A stretch of DNA of 64,000 bases from an uncultured Lachnospiraceae bacterium (GCA_902788555.1 CADAKQ010000001.1:1-64000); one strand, 5' to 3'; counted from the first letter of the stretch, positions 27,319 through 33,616 are shown. A program made the numbers and translations. The notes: generated by a model from the sequence alone, not told the origin.

Positions 27319-27358
27319 AATTTGTTCTATTAACAGTTAGAACAAATTGGACTTAAAT
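27319..27358. promoter_or_regulatory. Operator 2 enclosing a + strand -35
   Basis: AATTTGTTCTA (27319-27329) and TAGAACAAATT (27338-27348) are perfect 11-bp arms with an 8-bp spacer. TTAACA (27330-27335) is in the spacer and TTAAAT (27353-27358) follows at 17 bp. The layout is the same as operator 1. It lies 66 bases before the lipoprotein gene, which it probably controls. Confidence 0.75.
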
Positions 27359-27423
27359 TTATGTAAATTTTAATTTCAAAGAAGTGACAAAAAGTTAAAT
27401 GTTTAGAAAGGAAGTAAGATAAA

Positions 27424-28482
27424 ATGAAAAAAGGGTTAGTATTTTTATTAACAATTTCAATATTTATTATAAGTTGTAGTGGATGCAATAATAAAAAAAA
27501 TAAAGTTGGTGTTGATACTAGTAATATAAATGGAATATATGTACCTCTTGAATTAGAAATAAATTATGATGCAGTAACAACTAAAGATCTTTTATTAAAT
27601 CAAGATGTCGATGCTTATTGTGAATATGTGGAATTTTTATATAATGATTTATTAAATGGGGCAAATGATTTTCAAATTGGATGTCATAAAGCATTTATGG
27701 ATGTATTAGAGTTTAATGATAATAATTTTTCTGAATATTATACTCAGGATCAATTTAAGTATCTTATGTTTAGTGGAAATTATACTGTTGAAAATGATGA
27801 AATAAAGTTTCACTATGATAAAGTGATATCTTATAGACCATCATCTCAATTTGATTATTCAACAGGTGATATTAAAGAATTTGGACTTGAAAGCGAAGAG
27901 TGGGGAGATCGTTTATATAAATTGAATAAATCAAACATGACAGTATATTATCCATATCCTAGTTTTATGAAACCACAAACAAGGATGGATTGGGGAATTT
28001 TACCTTGTCCAATTGGAGCGGGAATTGATGTAGTATATATTGACGGCGAATATATGCCAAAATATCTAAAAAAATGTGGCGATTTTTTATGCCGGGAATC
28101 CGTTTCTATGGAACTTGCGGGAGATTATACTTTAGATGAAGATTTTACAATTAGATATAATCCGCATAATGCTTTTTATGATTGGTATTATGCCGAAGAT
28201 GATGCACTTAGAAATAATTTAGAAAAACAATTTATTGATACAGGAATTACAGGAGACAACAAAATATATTTTTCAAATGGAACATGGACATGGAAAAATG
28301 AAGAAGGCAGAGTTATAAATGAAGGAAAGTACACAGAAAGCAAGAATCACCCAGGATTAGTAATGATGAGCTCAAATTTAAATAAGGAAGCATATGTGTT
28401 CCTGGCACTTTATTTTGAAGATGATAAAATATATTATCCACATATGATAAAAATTGAAAATATTATACCTAAAACACATTAA
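27424..28482 (+). CDS. Predicted lipoprotein, 352 aa, unknown function
   Basis: Signal peptide with lipobox IISC (lipidated Cys about 18; a second Cys at 21), then an Asn- and Lys-rich linker and a large acidic, Tyr-rich extracellular domain. Two blocks (about 105-140 and 255-335) contain GxYxxxxxxIxFxxG-type strands resembling small beta-sheet repeats of the lipocalin-like or DUF-type exported proteins, for example GNYTVENDEIKFHYD and EGKYTESKNHPGLVMM. I do not recognise the family. AAAGGAAG precedes the ATG. More AT-rich than the flanking core genes, and it is preceded by an operator matching that of the nearby XRE gene. Confidence 0.7.
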   Translation: MKKGLVFLLTISIFIISCSGCNNKKNKVGVDTSNINGIYVPLELEINYDAVTTKDLLLNQDVDAYCEYVEFLYNDLLNGANDFQIGCHKAFMDVLEFNDNNFSEYYTQDQFKYLMFSGNYTVENDEIKFHYDKVISYRPSSQFDYSTGDIKEFGLESEEWGDRLYKLNKSNMTVYYPYPSFMKPQTRMDWGILPCPIGAGIDVVYIDGEYMPKYLKKCGDFLCRESVSMELAGDYTLDEDFTIRYNPHNAFYDWYYAEDDALRNNLEKQFIDTGITGDNKIYFSNGTWTWKNEEGRVINEGKYTESKNHPGLVMMSSNLNKEAYVFLALYFEDDKIYYPHMIKIENIIPKTH

Positions 28483-28549
28483 AAGATAATATATTATCTG
28501 AAAAAAAGATGATGAGTAAAAATATAAGAGTAATGTTAAAAGTGTATTT

Positions 28550-28951
28550 GTGGCAGCACAATCCGAATTTTCCAACTTTTATGCCAATGGTATAAGAGTT
28601 AATGAAGTTGAAAAATCGGAAAATGGATATATACGTAATGCTAAAATAATAAAAACTGCAATAGAATGTACATTAGTAGATGAAAGTGCCTACGAAACAA
28701 TGACAACGACATTTGGAAATAAAATTATAAAGATAGATAGTATGGAAATTGAATTGCCAATAGAAATTACAAGTGAAATAAGAAGGCAGATTGGAGACAT
28801 TGAATTAAAACCAGAGTATATAGAAGAAGGAATTTTAGGATTCTCATTTTCCGTAGGCACAGATGGTGTTGTGACCGTCTATGTATATGATAGTGAAAAT
28901 GATGCCAAATATGAACTTGTCCCTGAAACTGATGAAGATTATATACAATAA
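28550..28951 (+). pseudogene. Probable 5'-truncated gene fragment
   Basis: An open frame of about 133 codons that begins only at a GTG without a ribosome site. The frame remains open upstream to 28520, where it meets a stop, so the true start seems lost. The protein part is acidic with beta-strand-like segments (NEVEKSENGYIRNAKII...; ENDAKYELVPETDEDY at the end). No family recognised. It could instead be an intact small gene starting at GTG; the missing ribosome site argues against it. Confidence 0.4.
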
Positions 28952-28985
28952 ATCATATATTAATTTTTACAAAGGAGAAACATAA

Positions 28986-29126
28986 ATGGATAATAACAAT
29001 CAAAATCAAGAATATAATTCGCAATTAAATTACAATAACTATAATCAACAGGGTTATGTCCCCAATAATATGTATGACAATTCGTATCAACAGTATAACT
29101 CACAAAATATGTATTATAAATTATAA
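28986..29126 (+). CDS. Asn/Gln/Tyr-rich 46-aa peptide, probably truncated
   Basis: Starts MDNNNQNQEYN, with AAAGGAG about 9 bases upstream, and is almost entirely Asn, Gln, Tyr and Ser. This resembles the low-complexity cytoplasmic N-terminus that precedes membrane domains in many Clostridia proteins; here a stop comes after 46 codons, before any membrane segment. I read it as the surviving head of a larger gene. A functional short peptide cannot be excluded. Confidence 0.45.
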   Translation: MDNNNQNQEYNSQLNYNNYNQQGYVPNNMYDNSYQQYNSQNMYYKL

Positions 29127-29142
29127 GGAATTTAAGGGAAAA

Positions 29143-29418
29143 ATGGACGAAAACATTTTTGAAACTATTGAAAAACTTCTTGATAAAAAACGTAATATGC
29201 AGAATTTGACTAACGATGACTTGGAAGCCATTGAAATAATTGATGAGATGCTAAATAATAAAATATGCTTCTTTGAAGTTGATATGGAAACTATCGTAGG
29301 CATGTTGTTCTTTCTTGGCGTAGAGGCTGACAAGCTTGAGGAATATTATTATAAAATTATATCTCCGGAAAATTATACAAAATTATTTCCGAGACAAACT
29401 TATGCTATTGAAGAGTAG
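29143..29418 (+). CDS. Hypothetical acidic protein, 91 aa
   Basis: Starts MDENIFETIEKLLDKK, with AAGGGAAAA just upstream. Helical, acidic, with one short hydrophobic stretch (about 50-58, ETIVGMLFFLG) and no signal peptide or known motif. An upstream in-frame ATG at 29056 overlaps the preceding peptide and has no ribosome site, so it is rejected. Its 3' end lies 22 bases before the displaced trmH fragment, within the accessory block. Confidence 0.5.
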   Translation: MDENIFETIEKLLDKKRNMQNLTNDDLEAIEIIDEMLNNKICFFEVDMETIVGMLFFLGVEADKLEEYYYKIISPENYTKLFPRQTYAIEE

Positions 29419-29440
29419 AGCATCTTTCGTATATTCGTAA

Positions 29441-29641
29441 AAGGGTGAGAATATATATGATAAGGATTTTAGAACATCCTGTGCGTTTTTGATTGGAAAT
29501 GAAGGAAACGGACTTTCAGAGGAAGTAAGTAAGACTGCCGACGAACTGATTAAGATTCCCATGATGGGCAGGGTGGAGTCACTCAATGCTGCAACTTCTA
29601 CAGCGGTTATTGCTTATGAGGTTTTGAGGCAGAGGATGTGA
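29441..29641 (+). pseudogene. Displaced 3' end of a trmH gene
   Basis: 66 codons with an open frame and stop but no start, matching the C-terminus of the TrmH protein encoded at 26065-26916: by my count 57 of 66 residues agree, including IGNEGNGLS and ESLNAATSTAVIAYEVLRQR. Similarity begins abruptly at AAAGGGTGAGAATATATA. A proper terminator follows at 29654-29686. This is either the original trmH tail left behind when a block was inserted or exchanged, or the remnant of a second paralogue. Confidence 0.88.
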
Positions 29642-29653
29642 TTTTCATAATAT

Positions 29654-29686
29654 AAAATGACAAGTTGATATTGACTTGTCATTTTT
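29654..29686 (+). terminator. Terminator after the displaced trmH tail
   Basis: AAAATGACAAGT (29654-29665), 8-nt loop, ACTTGTCATTTTT (29674-29686). Strong stem plus T-run. This may be the original trmH terminator. Confidence 0.85.
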
Positions 29687-29711
29687 ATTCTGCTATAATA
29701 CGATTAATCGT
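29671..29711 (+). promoter_or_regulatory. Possible promoter and palindrome upstream of mazEF
   Basis: TTGACT (29671-29676), 17-bp spacer, TATAAT (29694-29699), immediately followed by the perfect 12-bp palindrome ACGATTAATCGT (29700-29711). The -35 overlaps the terminator stem, so the match may be coincidental. Confidence 0.35.
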
Positions 29712-29747
29712 AATTATACCAATATTGAATAATGCTGACTTTAAAAC

Positions 29748-29786
29748 TTGACAAAATCAACAGCAATGTATACACTGTGTGTATAC
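29748..29786 (+). promoter_or_regulatory. mazEF promoter and operator
   Basis: TTGACA (29748-29753), 17-bp spacer, TACACT (29771-29776). The inverted repeat GTATACACTGTGTGTATAC (29768-29786, 8-bp perfect arms) covers the -10. Antitoxin-toxin complexes of this class usually autorepress through such sites. Confidence 0.75.
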
Positions 29787-29805
29787 AGAAAGGAGGAGCG
29801 ATACT

Positions 29806-30051
29806 ATGAAAGTCAAGTTCAGAGAAGTAGGCAACAGTTTAACAATAACTATTCCCAAAGATATTGTCAAAGTCCTTAATTTAAAACAAGGAATGGAGGC
29901 AGAGATTAATATGAAAGATAATAGAATTACGGTTGTTCCGATTGAGACAACTTCTAATATATCTATAAAGTCTTTATTTAAAGATTATAATGGTGATTAT
30001 AAGCCTAATGAGATTGATTGGGGTGATAAGAGAGGAAGCGAAGTATGGTAA
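29806..30051 (+). CDS. mazE: MazE-like AbrB-fold antitoxin
   Basis: 81-aa type II antitoxin. An N-terminal SpoVT/AbrB swapped-hairpin DNA-binding domain (MKVKFREVGNSLTITIPKDIVKVLNLKQGMEAEI) is followed by an acidic, flexible tail with W near the C-terminus (NEIDWGDKRGSEVW) that would wrap the toxin. AAAGGAGGAG directly precedes ATG 29806; an upstream in-frame ATG at 29779 lies within the operator and is rejected. Its last 7 bases overlap mazF. Confidence 0.9.
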   Translation: MKVKFREVGNSLTITIPKDIVKVLNLKQGMEAEINMKDNRITVVPIETTSNISIKSLFKDYNGDYKPNEIDWGDKRGSEVW

Positions 30052-30392
30052 AACAAGGAGATATTATTAAAATTGATTTCAGTCCTGTTGTCGGACATGA
30101 AGAAGATAACTATAGACCTGGATTAGTTGTCAGTAATGATGATTATAACGAGTTTTGTGGTGGTATTATTTTAGTATGCCCTGTTTCTCATGCTAAAGAT
30201 TTTCCATTACATATAGATCTGCCTGATGATTTATCAACAGATGGAAAAGTTTTGTGTGAACATATCAGAGCATTAGATATTAATGCAAGGAAATATAAAT
30301 ATATTGAAACTGTTTCTGACGAATTTATAAAAGAAATTTCAGATATTTTAAAGGCATGTGTAGATGTTAATGTTAAGGCGAGTGATGTTTGA
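30045..30392 (+). CDS. mazF: MazF-type endoribonuclease toxin
   Basis: 115-aa type II toxin that cleaves RNA at short sequences. The PemK/MazF SH3-like core is clear: KQGDIIKIDFSPVVGHEEDNYRPGLVVSND (about 3-32), then ILVCPVSHAKDFPLHI (about 42-57) with the catalytic-region Arg in YRPGLV and Thr/Ser in PVS, and VLCEHIRALDINARK (about 70-84). Translationally coupled to mazE. Cleavage site cannot be predicted. Confidence 0.93.
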   Translation: MVKQGDIIKIDFSPVVGHEEDNYRPGLVVSNDDYNEFCGGIILVCPVSHAKDFPLHIDLPDDLSTDGKVLCEHIRALDINARKYKYIETVSDEFIKEISDILKACVDVNVKASDV

Positions 30393-30430
30393 TAATTATG
30401 TAAAAATATTTGATTAAACAAGGAGTTTGT

Positions 30431-30778
30431 ATGATGAAAATACATGAAAAAATCTTTAAAAGAATCAAGGAGCTTGGAATGACACAGAAAGAATTTTCTG
30501 AAAAAACAGGAATTCCACAAAGTACAATAAGTGATTGGAAAGGAAAGGACTTAAATCCGGCAGTAGATAAGATAATGATTATTTGTAATGTGCTTGATAT
30601 AACATCAAATGAATTACTTTCAACATCATTAGATACTGAAAAGTATAATGCGCCTGATACTTTAATAGTTGAAAAGGATTCGGTTGAATATGAGATAGTA
30701 AATGAATTTAGGCAACTCGAAGATGAACAAAAGCTTAGATTAATTGGTTATATGAATGCCTTGAAGGATTTGAAATAA
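30431..30778 (+). CDS. XRE-family HTH regulator, about 115 aa
   Basis: HTH_3 domain (about 4-62): KIHEKIFKRIKELGMTQKEFSEKTGIPQSTISDWKG, then AVDKIMIICNVLDITSNELL. The C-terminal 40 residues (EYEIVNEFRQLEDEQKLRLIGYM) form a helical segment common in regulators of this kind in Lachnospiraceae. Start: ATG 30431 or, with better spacing from AAGGAG (30420-30425), ATG 30434. It lies 38 bases after mazF and before a strong terminator, so it may be part of the mazEF transcript. Target unknown. Confidence 0.85.
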   Translation: MMKIHEKIFKRIKELGMTQKEFSEKTGIPQSTISDWKGKDLNPAVDKIMIICNVLDITSNELLSTSLDTEKYNAPDTLIVEKDSVEYEIVNEFRQLEDEQKLRLIGYMNALKDLK

Positions 30779-30795
30779 TAAATTGACTTTTGCAG

Positions 30796-30830
30796 AAACA
30801 AGGCTGCACAAAATGTGTAGCCTTGTTTTT
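30796..30830 (+). terminator. Terminator of the mazEF-XRE unit
   Basis: AAACAAGGCTGCACA (30796-30810), 3-nt loop, TGTGTAGCCTTGTTTTT (30814-30830): a long stem with T-run. Confidence 0.9.
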
Positions 30831-30884
30831 AAATAACAATATACGAATAATGGAATCTGTTCGATTTGTTTAACAAAATTATTA

Positions 30885-30913
30885 TTGACACCATATATGA
30901 CACCATATATAAT
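30885..30913 (+). promoter_or_regulatory. hicAB promoter with tandem 12-bp repeat
   Basis: TTGACA (30885-30890), 17-bp spacer, TATAAT (30908-30913): full consensus. Two identical head-to-tail 12-mers TGACACCATATA (30886-30897 and 30898-30909) fill the -35 to -10 interval, a likely HicB-binding arrangement. Confidence 0.85.
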
Positions 30914-30933
30914 ATAAGAAAGGAAATAAACAA

Positions 30934-31179
30934 ATGTCAAAATTTGAAAAACTGATTAAAGAATTCTACAGTTTATCCAATGATATAAGAATTGATGAAA
31001 TAAAAAAAATATTATCTTATTATGGATATACTTTAGCATCAAAAAAAGGCAGTCATTTTACATTTAGGAAAAAAGGTGAAACCCCTATTACAATTCCTGT
31101 TCATGGAAAAACAGGAATCAAGAAGGCATATCTTGAAGAAATTAGGAAAATTATTGAAAAGGAGAATGAAAGTAAATGA
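30934..31179 (+). CDS. hicA: HicA mRNA interferase toxin
   Basis: 81-aa toxin of the HicA/YcfA family with a dsRBD-like fold. The catalytic His lies in KKGSHFTFRKKGETPITIPVHGK (about 36-58), the family signature. It has an unusually long helical N-terminus (about 20 residues before IDEIKKILSYYGY). A ribosome site (AAAGGAA) precedes the ATG. It is followed by hicB with a 4-base ATGA overlap, so toxin precedes antitoxin as is normal for hicAB. Confidence 0.93.
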   Translation: MSKFEKLIKEFYSLSNDIRIDEIKKILSYYGYTLASKKGSHFTFRKKGETPITIPVHGKTGIKKAYLEEIRKIIEKENESK

Positions 31180-31547
31180 AAAAAGATTTAGATTATTATT
31201 TATCATTACCATATAGAATGGTTATCACTCCGGATACAGAAGAGGGAGGATTTACTGTTTTATGTCCGGAGCTTCCGGGCTGTATAACGTGTGTTGAAAA
31301 TATAGATGATGTTTTCCCAATGTTTAATGACGCGAAGAAGTGTTGGCTTGAGGCTGCTTTAAAAGAAGGAATAGAAATAAATGAACCTATACCTGAGGAA
31401 AGTTATTCGGGTCAGTTTAAGATAAGAATGCCTAAGAGCCTTCATAAATCTTTAGCAGAGCATTCAAAACAAGAGGGGATAAGTATGAACCAATATTGTC
31501 TGTATTTATTAGCAAAAAATGATGCTGTTTATAATATTTCTAATTAG
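31176..31547 (+). CDS. hicB: HicB antitoxin
   Basis: 123 aa. The N-terminal partial RNase H-like fold that inhibits HicA (PDTEEGGFTVLCPELPGCITCVENIDD, about 19-45) is followed by a C-terminal ribbon-helix-helix DNA-binding domain (FKIRMPKSLHKSLAEHSKQEGISMNQYCLYLLAK, about 82-115), which should bind the tandem repeat in the hicAB promoter. Coupled to hicA by overlap. Confidence 0.93.
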   Translation: MKKDLDYYLSLPYRMVITPDTEEGGFTVLCPELPGCITCVENIDDVFPMFNDAKKCWLEAALKEGIEINEPIPEESYSGQFKIRMPKSLHKSLAEHSKQEGISMNQYCLYLLAKNDAVYNISN

Positions 31548-31592
31548 TCTAAAAGAATCAAAAGCTTAAGTTGATGGAGGATGATGAATTAA

Positions 31593-31997
31593 ATGAATGA
31601 AATATATACAGTTGAAGATGTAGTAAATATGGGCGAAGTACATGCTGAGCTCATAGCAGGACAGCTTGTAATAACTGATAGAACTACCATTAATCATAAT
31701 TCTGTAGTTCTGGATTTGTGTGTTGAATTTAAGAATTTTATAAACCCAAATAAAGGAACATACAAGGTGTTTTCTGAAAATGCTGCATTATTCTGTAATG
31801 AATTAAGTGAAGAAGCAAGTAAAGAGTTTTATCTTCCTGATCTTATGGTTGTTTGCGACGAAGCCGGTATTAAAGATGACGGTGTTCATACAGCACCGTT
31901 ATTTGTGGCTGAGGTTACTTCGGATTCAACCAGGCGATTTGATTACGGTGAGAAGATGGTCACATTACATTATTATACAATTGACATATTATTATGA
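31593..31997 (+). pseudogene. Uma2/DUF820 endonuclease-like gene, 3'-truncated
   Basis: 134 codons of a Uma2-family PD-(D/E)XK-like protein: YTVEDVVNMGEVHAELIAGQLVI, then YLPDLMVVCDEAG and PLFVAEVTSDSTRRFDYGEKM. The normal continuation (YxxxGVxEYWIVDP and about 50 more residues, completing the nuclease core) is missing. After GEKMV the frame runs into unrelated AT-rich sequence and stops; the -35 of the type III TA promoter is at 31981-31986, inside that tail. Broken and probably inactive. Confidence 0.75.
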
Positions 31998-32009
31998 TTG
32001 TAGTATTAT
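31981..32009 (+). promoter_or_regulatory. Promoter of type III antitoxin RNA
   Basis: TTGACA (31981-31986), 17-bp spacer, TATTAT (32004-32009). Transcription would start near 32016-32018, at the first repeat unit. Confidence 0.75.
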
Positions 32010-32017
32010 AATATCAG

Positions 32018-32121
32018 ATAGGTCACCATTAGCCTTATGATTATAGATCATAGAAGAGATGAACATTAAAGAAGGTCTCCATTAACCTTCGGTATTAAGT
32101 CCGTAAAGAGATGAACATTAA
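32018..32121 (+). repeat. Two tandem 52-nt antitoxin repeats
   Basis: Unit 1 at 32018-32069 and unit 2 at 32070-32121, both exactly 52 nt. The last 15 nt are identical (AGAGATGAACATTAA) and CCATTA is shared in the first loop; variation is concentrated in paired positions. Confidence 0.88.
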
Positions 32122-32124
32122 TGA

Positions 32125-32154
32125 GTGGGAAGATTAGTCTTCCCACACTTTTTT
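32125..32154 (+). terminator. Attenuating terminator between antitoxin RNA and toxin
   Basis: GTGGGAAGA (32125-32133), TTAG loop, TCTTCCCAC (32138-32146), then TTTTTT (32149-32154). It sets the ratio of antitoxin RNA to toxin mRNA, as in known type III modules. Confidence 0.92.
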
Positions 32155-32181
32155 ATTACAAAACACAAAGGGAGAAATGGT

Positions 32182-32751
32182 ATGTTTTCTTTAGAGGGAA
32201 ATTTGACCTTTATTAACATCGATTGGAATTACCTGAAAAAACTGCATGAAGCTTGTTCTGAGGTTTATTATAAACCGAGAGGATACGATAACAAGCCTTA
32301 CATAGGTATTCTGATAAATAATAGTGGGAGAAAATATGTTATTCCTTTAACATCTGCAAAGGAGAAACATAAAGCATGGAAAAATGTCAATAAAGAATGT
32401 TATTTGATTTATGAAATGGCAAAAAGAAATGACATGAGAGATAGTGATATATGGGTGGAATTAGAAAGCGATAATGTAAAGCATATTCTTTCTGCTATGG
32501 ATATAAAGAAAATGATTCCGATTATTGATGGTGTTTATAGCAGGGTTAATATTAATCCGGAAGACACTGACTCTGATGATATAAAAAAATATAAGAGTTT
32601 ATTAAACAAGGAATATTCGTTCTGTCTTAAAATAATTAATGAGGTAATGGAGAAGGCTGATAAGTTATATAATAAGCAGATGTCAACAGGGAAAGTTGCC
32701 AAGTTTTGTTGTGATTTTAGGGCATTGGAAGAAGTTGTTGATAGTATCTGA
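32182..32751 (+). CDS. Type III toxin, ToxN/AbiQ/CptN family endoRNase
   Basis: 189-aa endoribonuclease toxin. Family features are NIDWNYLKKLHEACSEVYY (N-terminal strand and helix), KPYIGILINNSGRKYVIPLTSAKEKHKAWKNV (about 37-68, with the Gly, Lys/Ser and His residues around the active groove), the central NMIPI-like KKMIPIIDGVYSRV (about 111-124), and a long Lys-rich C-terminal helix bundle. AAAGGGAG precedes ATG 32182; an in-frame GTG at 32125 lies in the terminator stem and is rejected. Preceded by the repeat antitoxin RNA and its terminator. Such modules can stabilise plasmids or abort phage infection. CptN-like assignment is tentative. Confidence 0.88.
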   Translation: MFSLEGNLTFINIDWNYLKKLHEACSEVYYKPRGYDNKPYIGILINNSGRKYVIPLTSAKEKHKAWKNVNKECYLIYEMAKRNDMRDSDIWVELESDNVKHILSAMDIKKMIPIIDGVYSRVNINPEDTDSDDIKKYKSLLNKEYSFCLKIINEVMEKADKLYNKQMSTGKVAKFCCDFRALEEVVDSI

Positions 32752-32828
32752 ATAGGAAAATTTTTTTGAATAGGTTAATAAATTGCAAGCATTGATTGAC
32801 GTTCTATTTTCTTATTCTCCCCCTGTCG

Positions 32829-32869
32829 AAAAAGGTTATAATTTGCAATATTATAACCTTTTATTTTTT
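32829..32869 (+). terminator. Terminator of the type III TA module
   Basis: AAAAAGGTTATAAT (32829-32842) pairs with ATTATAACCTTTT (32850-32862), followed by ATTTTTTT. The rest of the 32752-32954 gap shows nothing else. Confidence 0.88.
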
Positions 32870-32954
32870 TGAAAAATTATCATAAATTCAAATTTTCAAA
32901 CATATATATCTTATGTACACACGAATTGAGATATATAAGGGAGGAAATTTTGTA

Positions 32955-33584
32955 ATGACAGAGAAAATTTTAAACAACAATCAAGTCGTAGTAGCTGGAG
33001 AAATTGTATCGGACTTTAAGTTCAGTCACGAGATATTCGGAGAAGGTTTTTATATGGTCGATTTAATAGTGAGCAGACTTAGTGATGCTCATGATGTTAT
33101 ACCGCTCATGGTGTCTGACAGATTGTTCGATGTAGAAAAATCACATATCGGAGAAAAGATACTGGCTAAGGGACAGTTCCGTTCGTACAATAAGCACGAG
33201 GAGAACAAGAACAGATTGATTCTTTCGGTATTTGTCAGAGAGATAGAGGTTATAAGTGAAGAGGATGATAGAGAAAATAAACCTAATCAGATTTATCTTG
33301 ATGGATACATATGTAAAGAGCCTATCTATAGAATGACACCGCTTGGAAGAGAAATCGCAGATATTCTTCTTGCCGTAAACAGAGCATATGGTAAGTCCGA
33401 TTATATACCATGTATATGCTGGGGAAGAAATGCGAGGTTTGCCGGAAAGCTCGAGGTGGGTGAGCACGTGGCTGTCTGGGGAAGAATACAGAGTAGAGAA
33501 TATCAAAAAAAGGTTGGAAATGATGAAATAGTAAACAAGGTGGCATACGAGGTTTCCGTCAGCAAGATGGAGTGCCTTGAATAG
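32955..33584 (+). CDS. Single-stranded DNA-binding-like protein, two OB folds
   Basis: 209 aa with two OB-fold halves. The second (about 108-205) is SSB-like: NQIYLDGYICKEPIYRMTPLGREIADILLAVNR, then IPCICWGRNARFAGKLEVGEHVAVWGRIQSREYQKK. The first (about 8-95, VVVAGEIVSDFKFSHEIFGEGFYMVDLIVSR) is a diverged OB. No acidic C-terminal tip (DDDIPF-type), so it is not the main replicative SSB; a role in recombination or a paralogous SSB is likely. GGGAGGAAAT sets ATG 32955. A full-consensus promoter for the next unit begins 4 bases after its stop. Confidence 0.8.
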   Translation: MTEKILNNNQVVVAGEIVSDFKFSHEIFGEGFYMVDLIVSRLSDAHDVIPLMVSDRLFDVEKSHIGEKILAKGQFRSYNKHEENKNRLILSVFVREIEVISEEDDRENKPNQIYLDGYICKEPIYRMTPLGREIADILLAVNRAYGKSDYIPCICWGRNARFAGKLEVGEHVAVWGRIQSREYQKKVGNDEIVNKVAYEVSVSKMECLE

Positions 33585-33587
33585 TTG

Positions 33588-33616
33588 TTGACATCTATAT
33601 ATTGTAATGCTATAAT
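33588..33616 (+). promoter_or_regulatory. dapA-dapB promoter
   Basis: TTGACA (33588-33593), 17-bp spacer, TATAAT (33611-33616), full consensus. Drives the lysine-riboswitch leader. Confidence 0.9.

Larger units (their letters stand above)
32017..32154 (+). ncRNA. Type III antitoxin RNA (ToxI/CptI-like)
   Basis: Two consecutive 52-nt units (32018-32069 and 32070-32121) followed by a terminator and then the toxin gene: the classic type III TA layout. Both units end in AAGAGATGAACATTAA or a one-base variant. Each contains two hairpins: AUAGGU/GCCUUAU and AUGAU/AUCAU in unit 1, GAAGGU/ACCUUC and CGG/CCG in unit 2. The stems differ in sequence but keep pairing. In known systems the toxin itself cuts the precursor into single repeats that bind and inhibit it. 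The low repeat number resembles CptIN rather than the about five repeats of ToxIN. Confidence 0.85.

Noticed and set aside
27213-27356. 47-codon open frame between the twin operators
   Set aside because: Its ATG has no ribosome site, the product has no features, and it runs through operator 2; treated as chance.
29056-29142. Upstream extension of the 91-aa gene
   Set aside because: It overlaps the Asn/Gln-rich peptide in another frame and has no ribosome site, whereas ATG 29143 has one.
32125-32181. GTG start for the type III toxin
   Set aside because: It lies in the terminator stem; ATG 32182 has AAAGGGAG at correct spacing.
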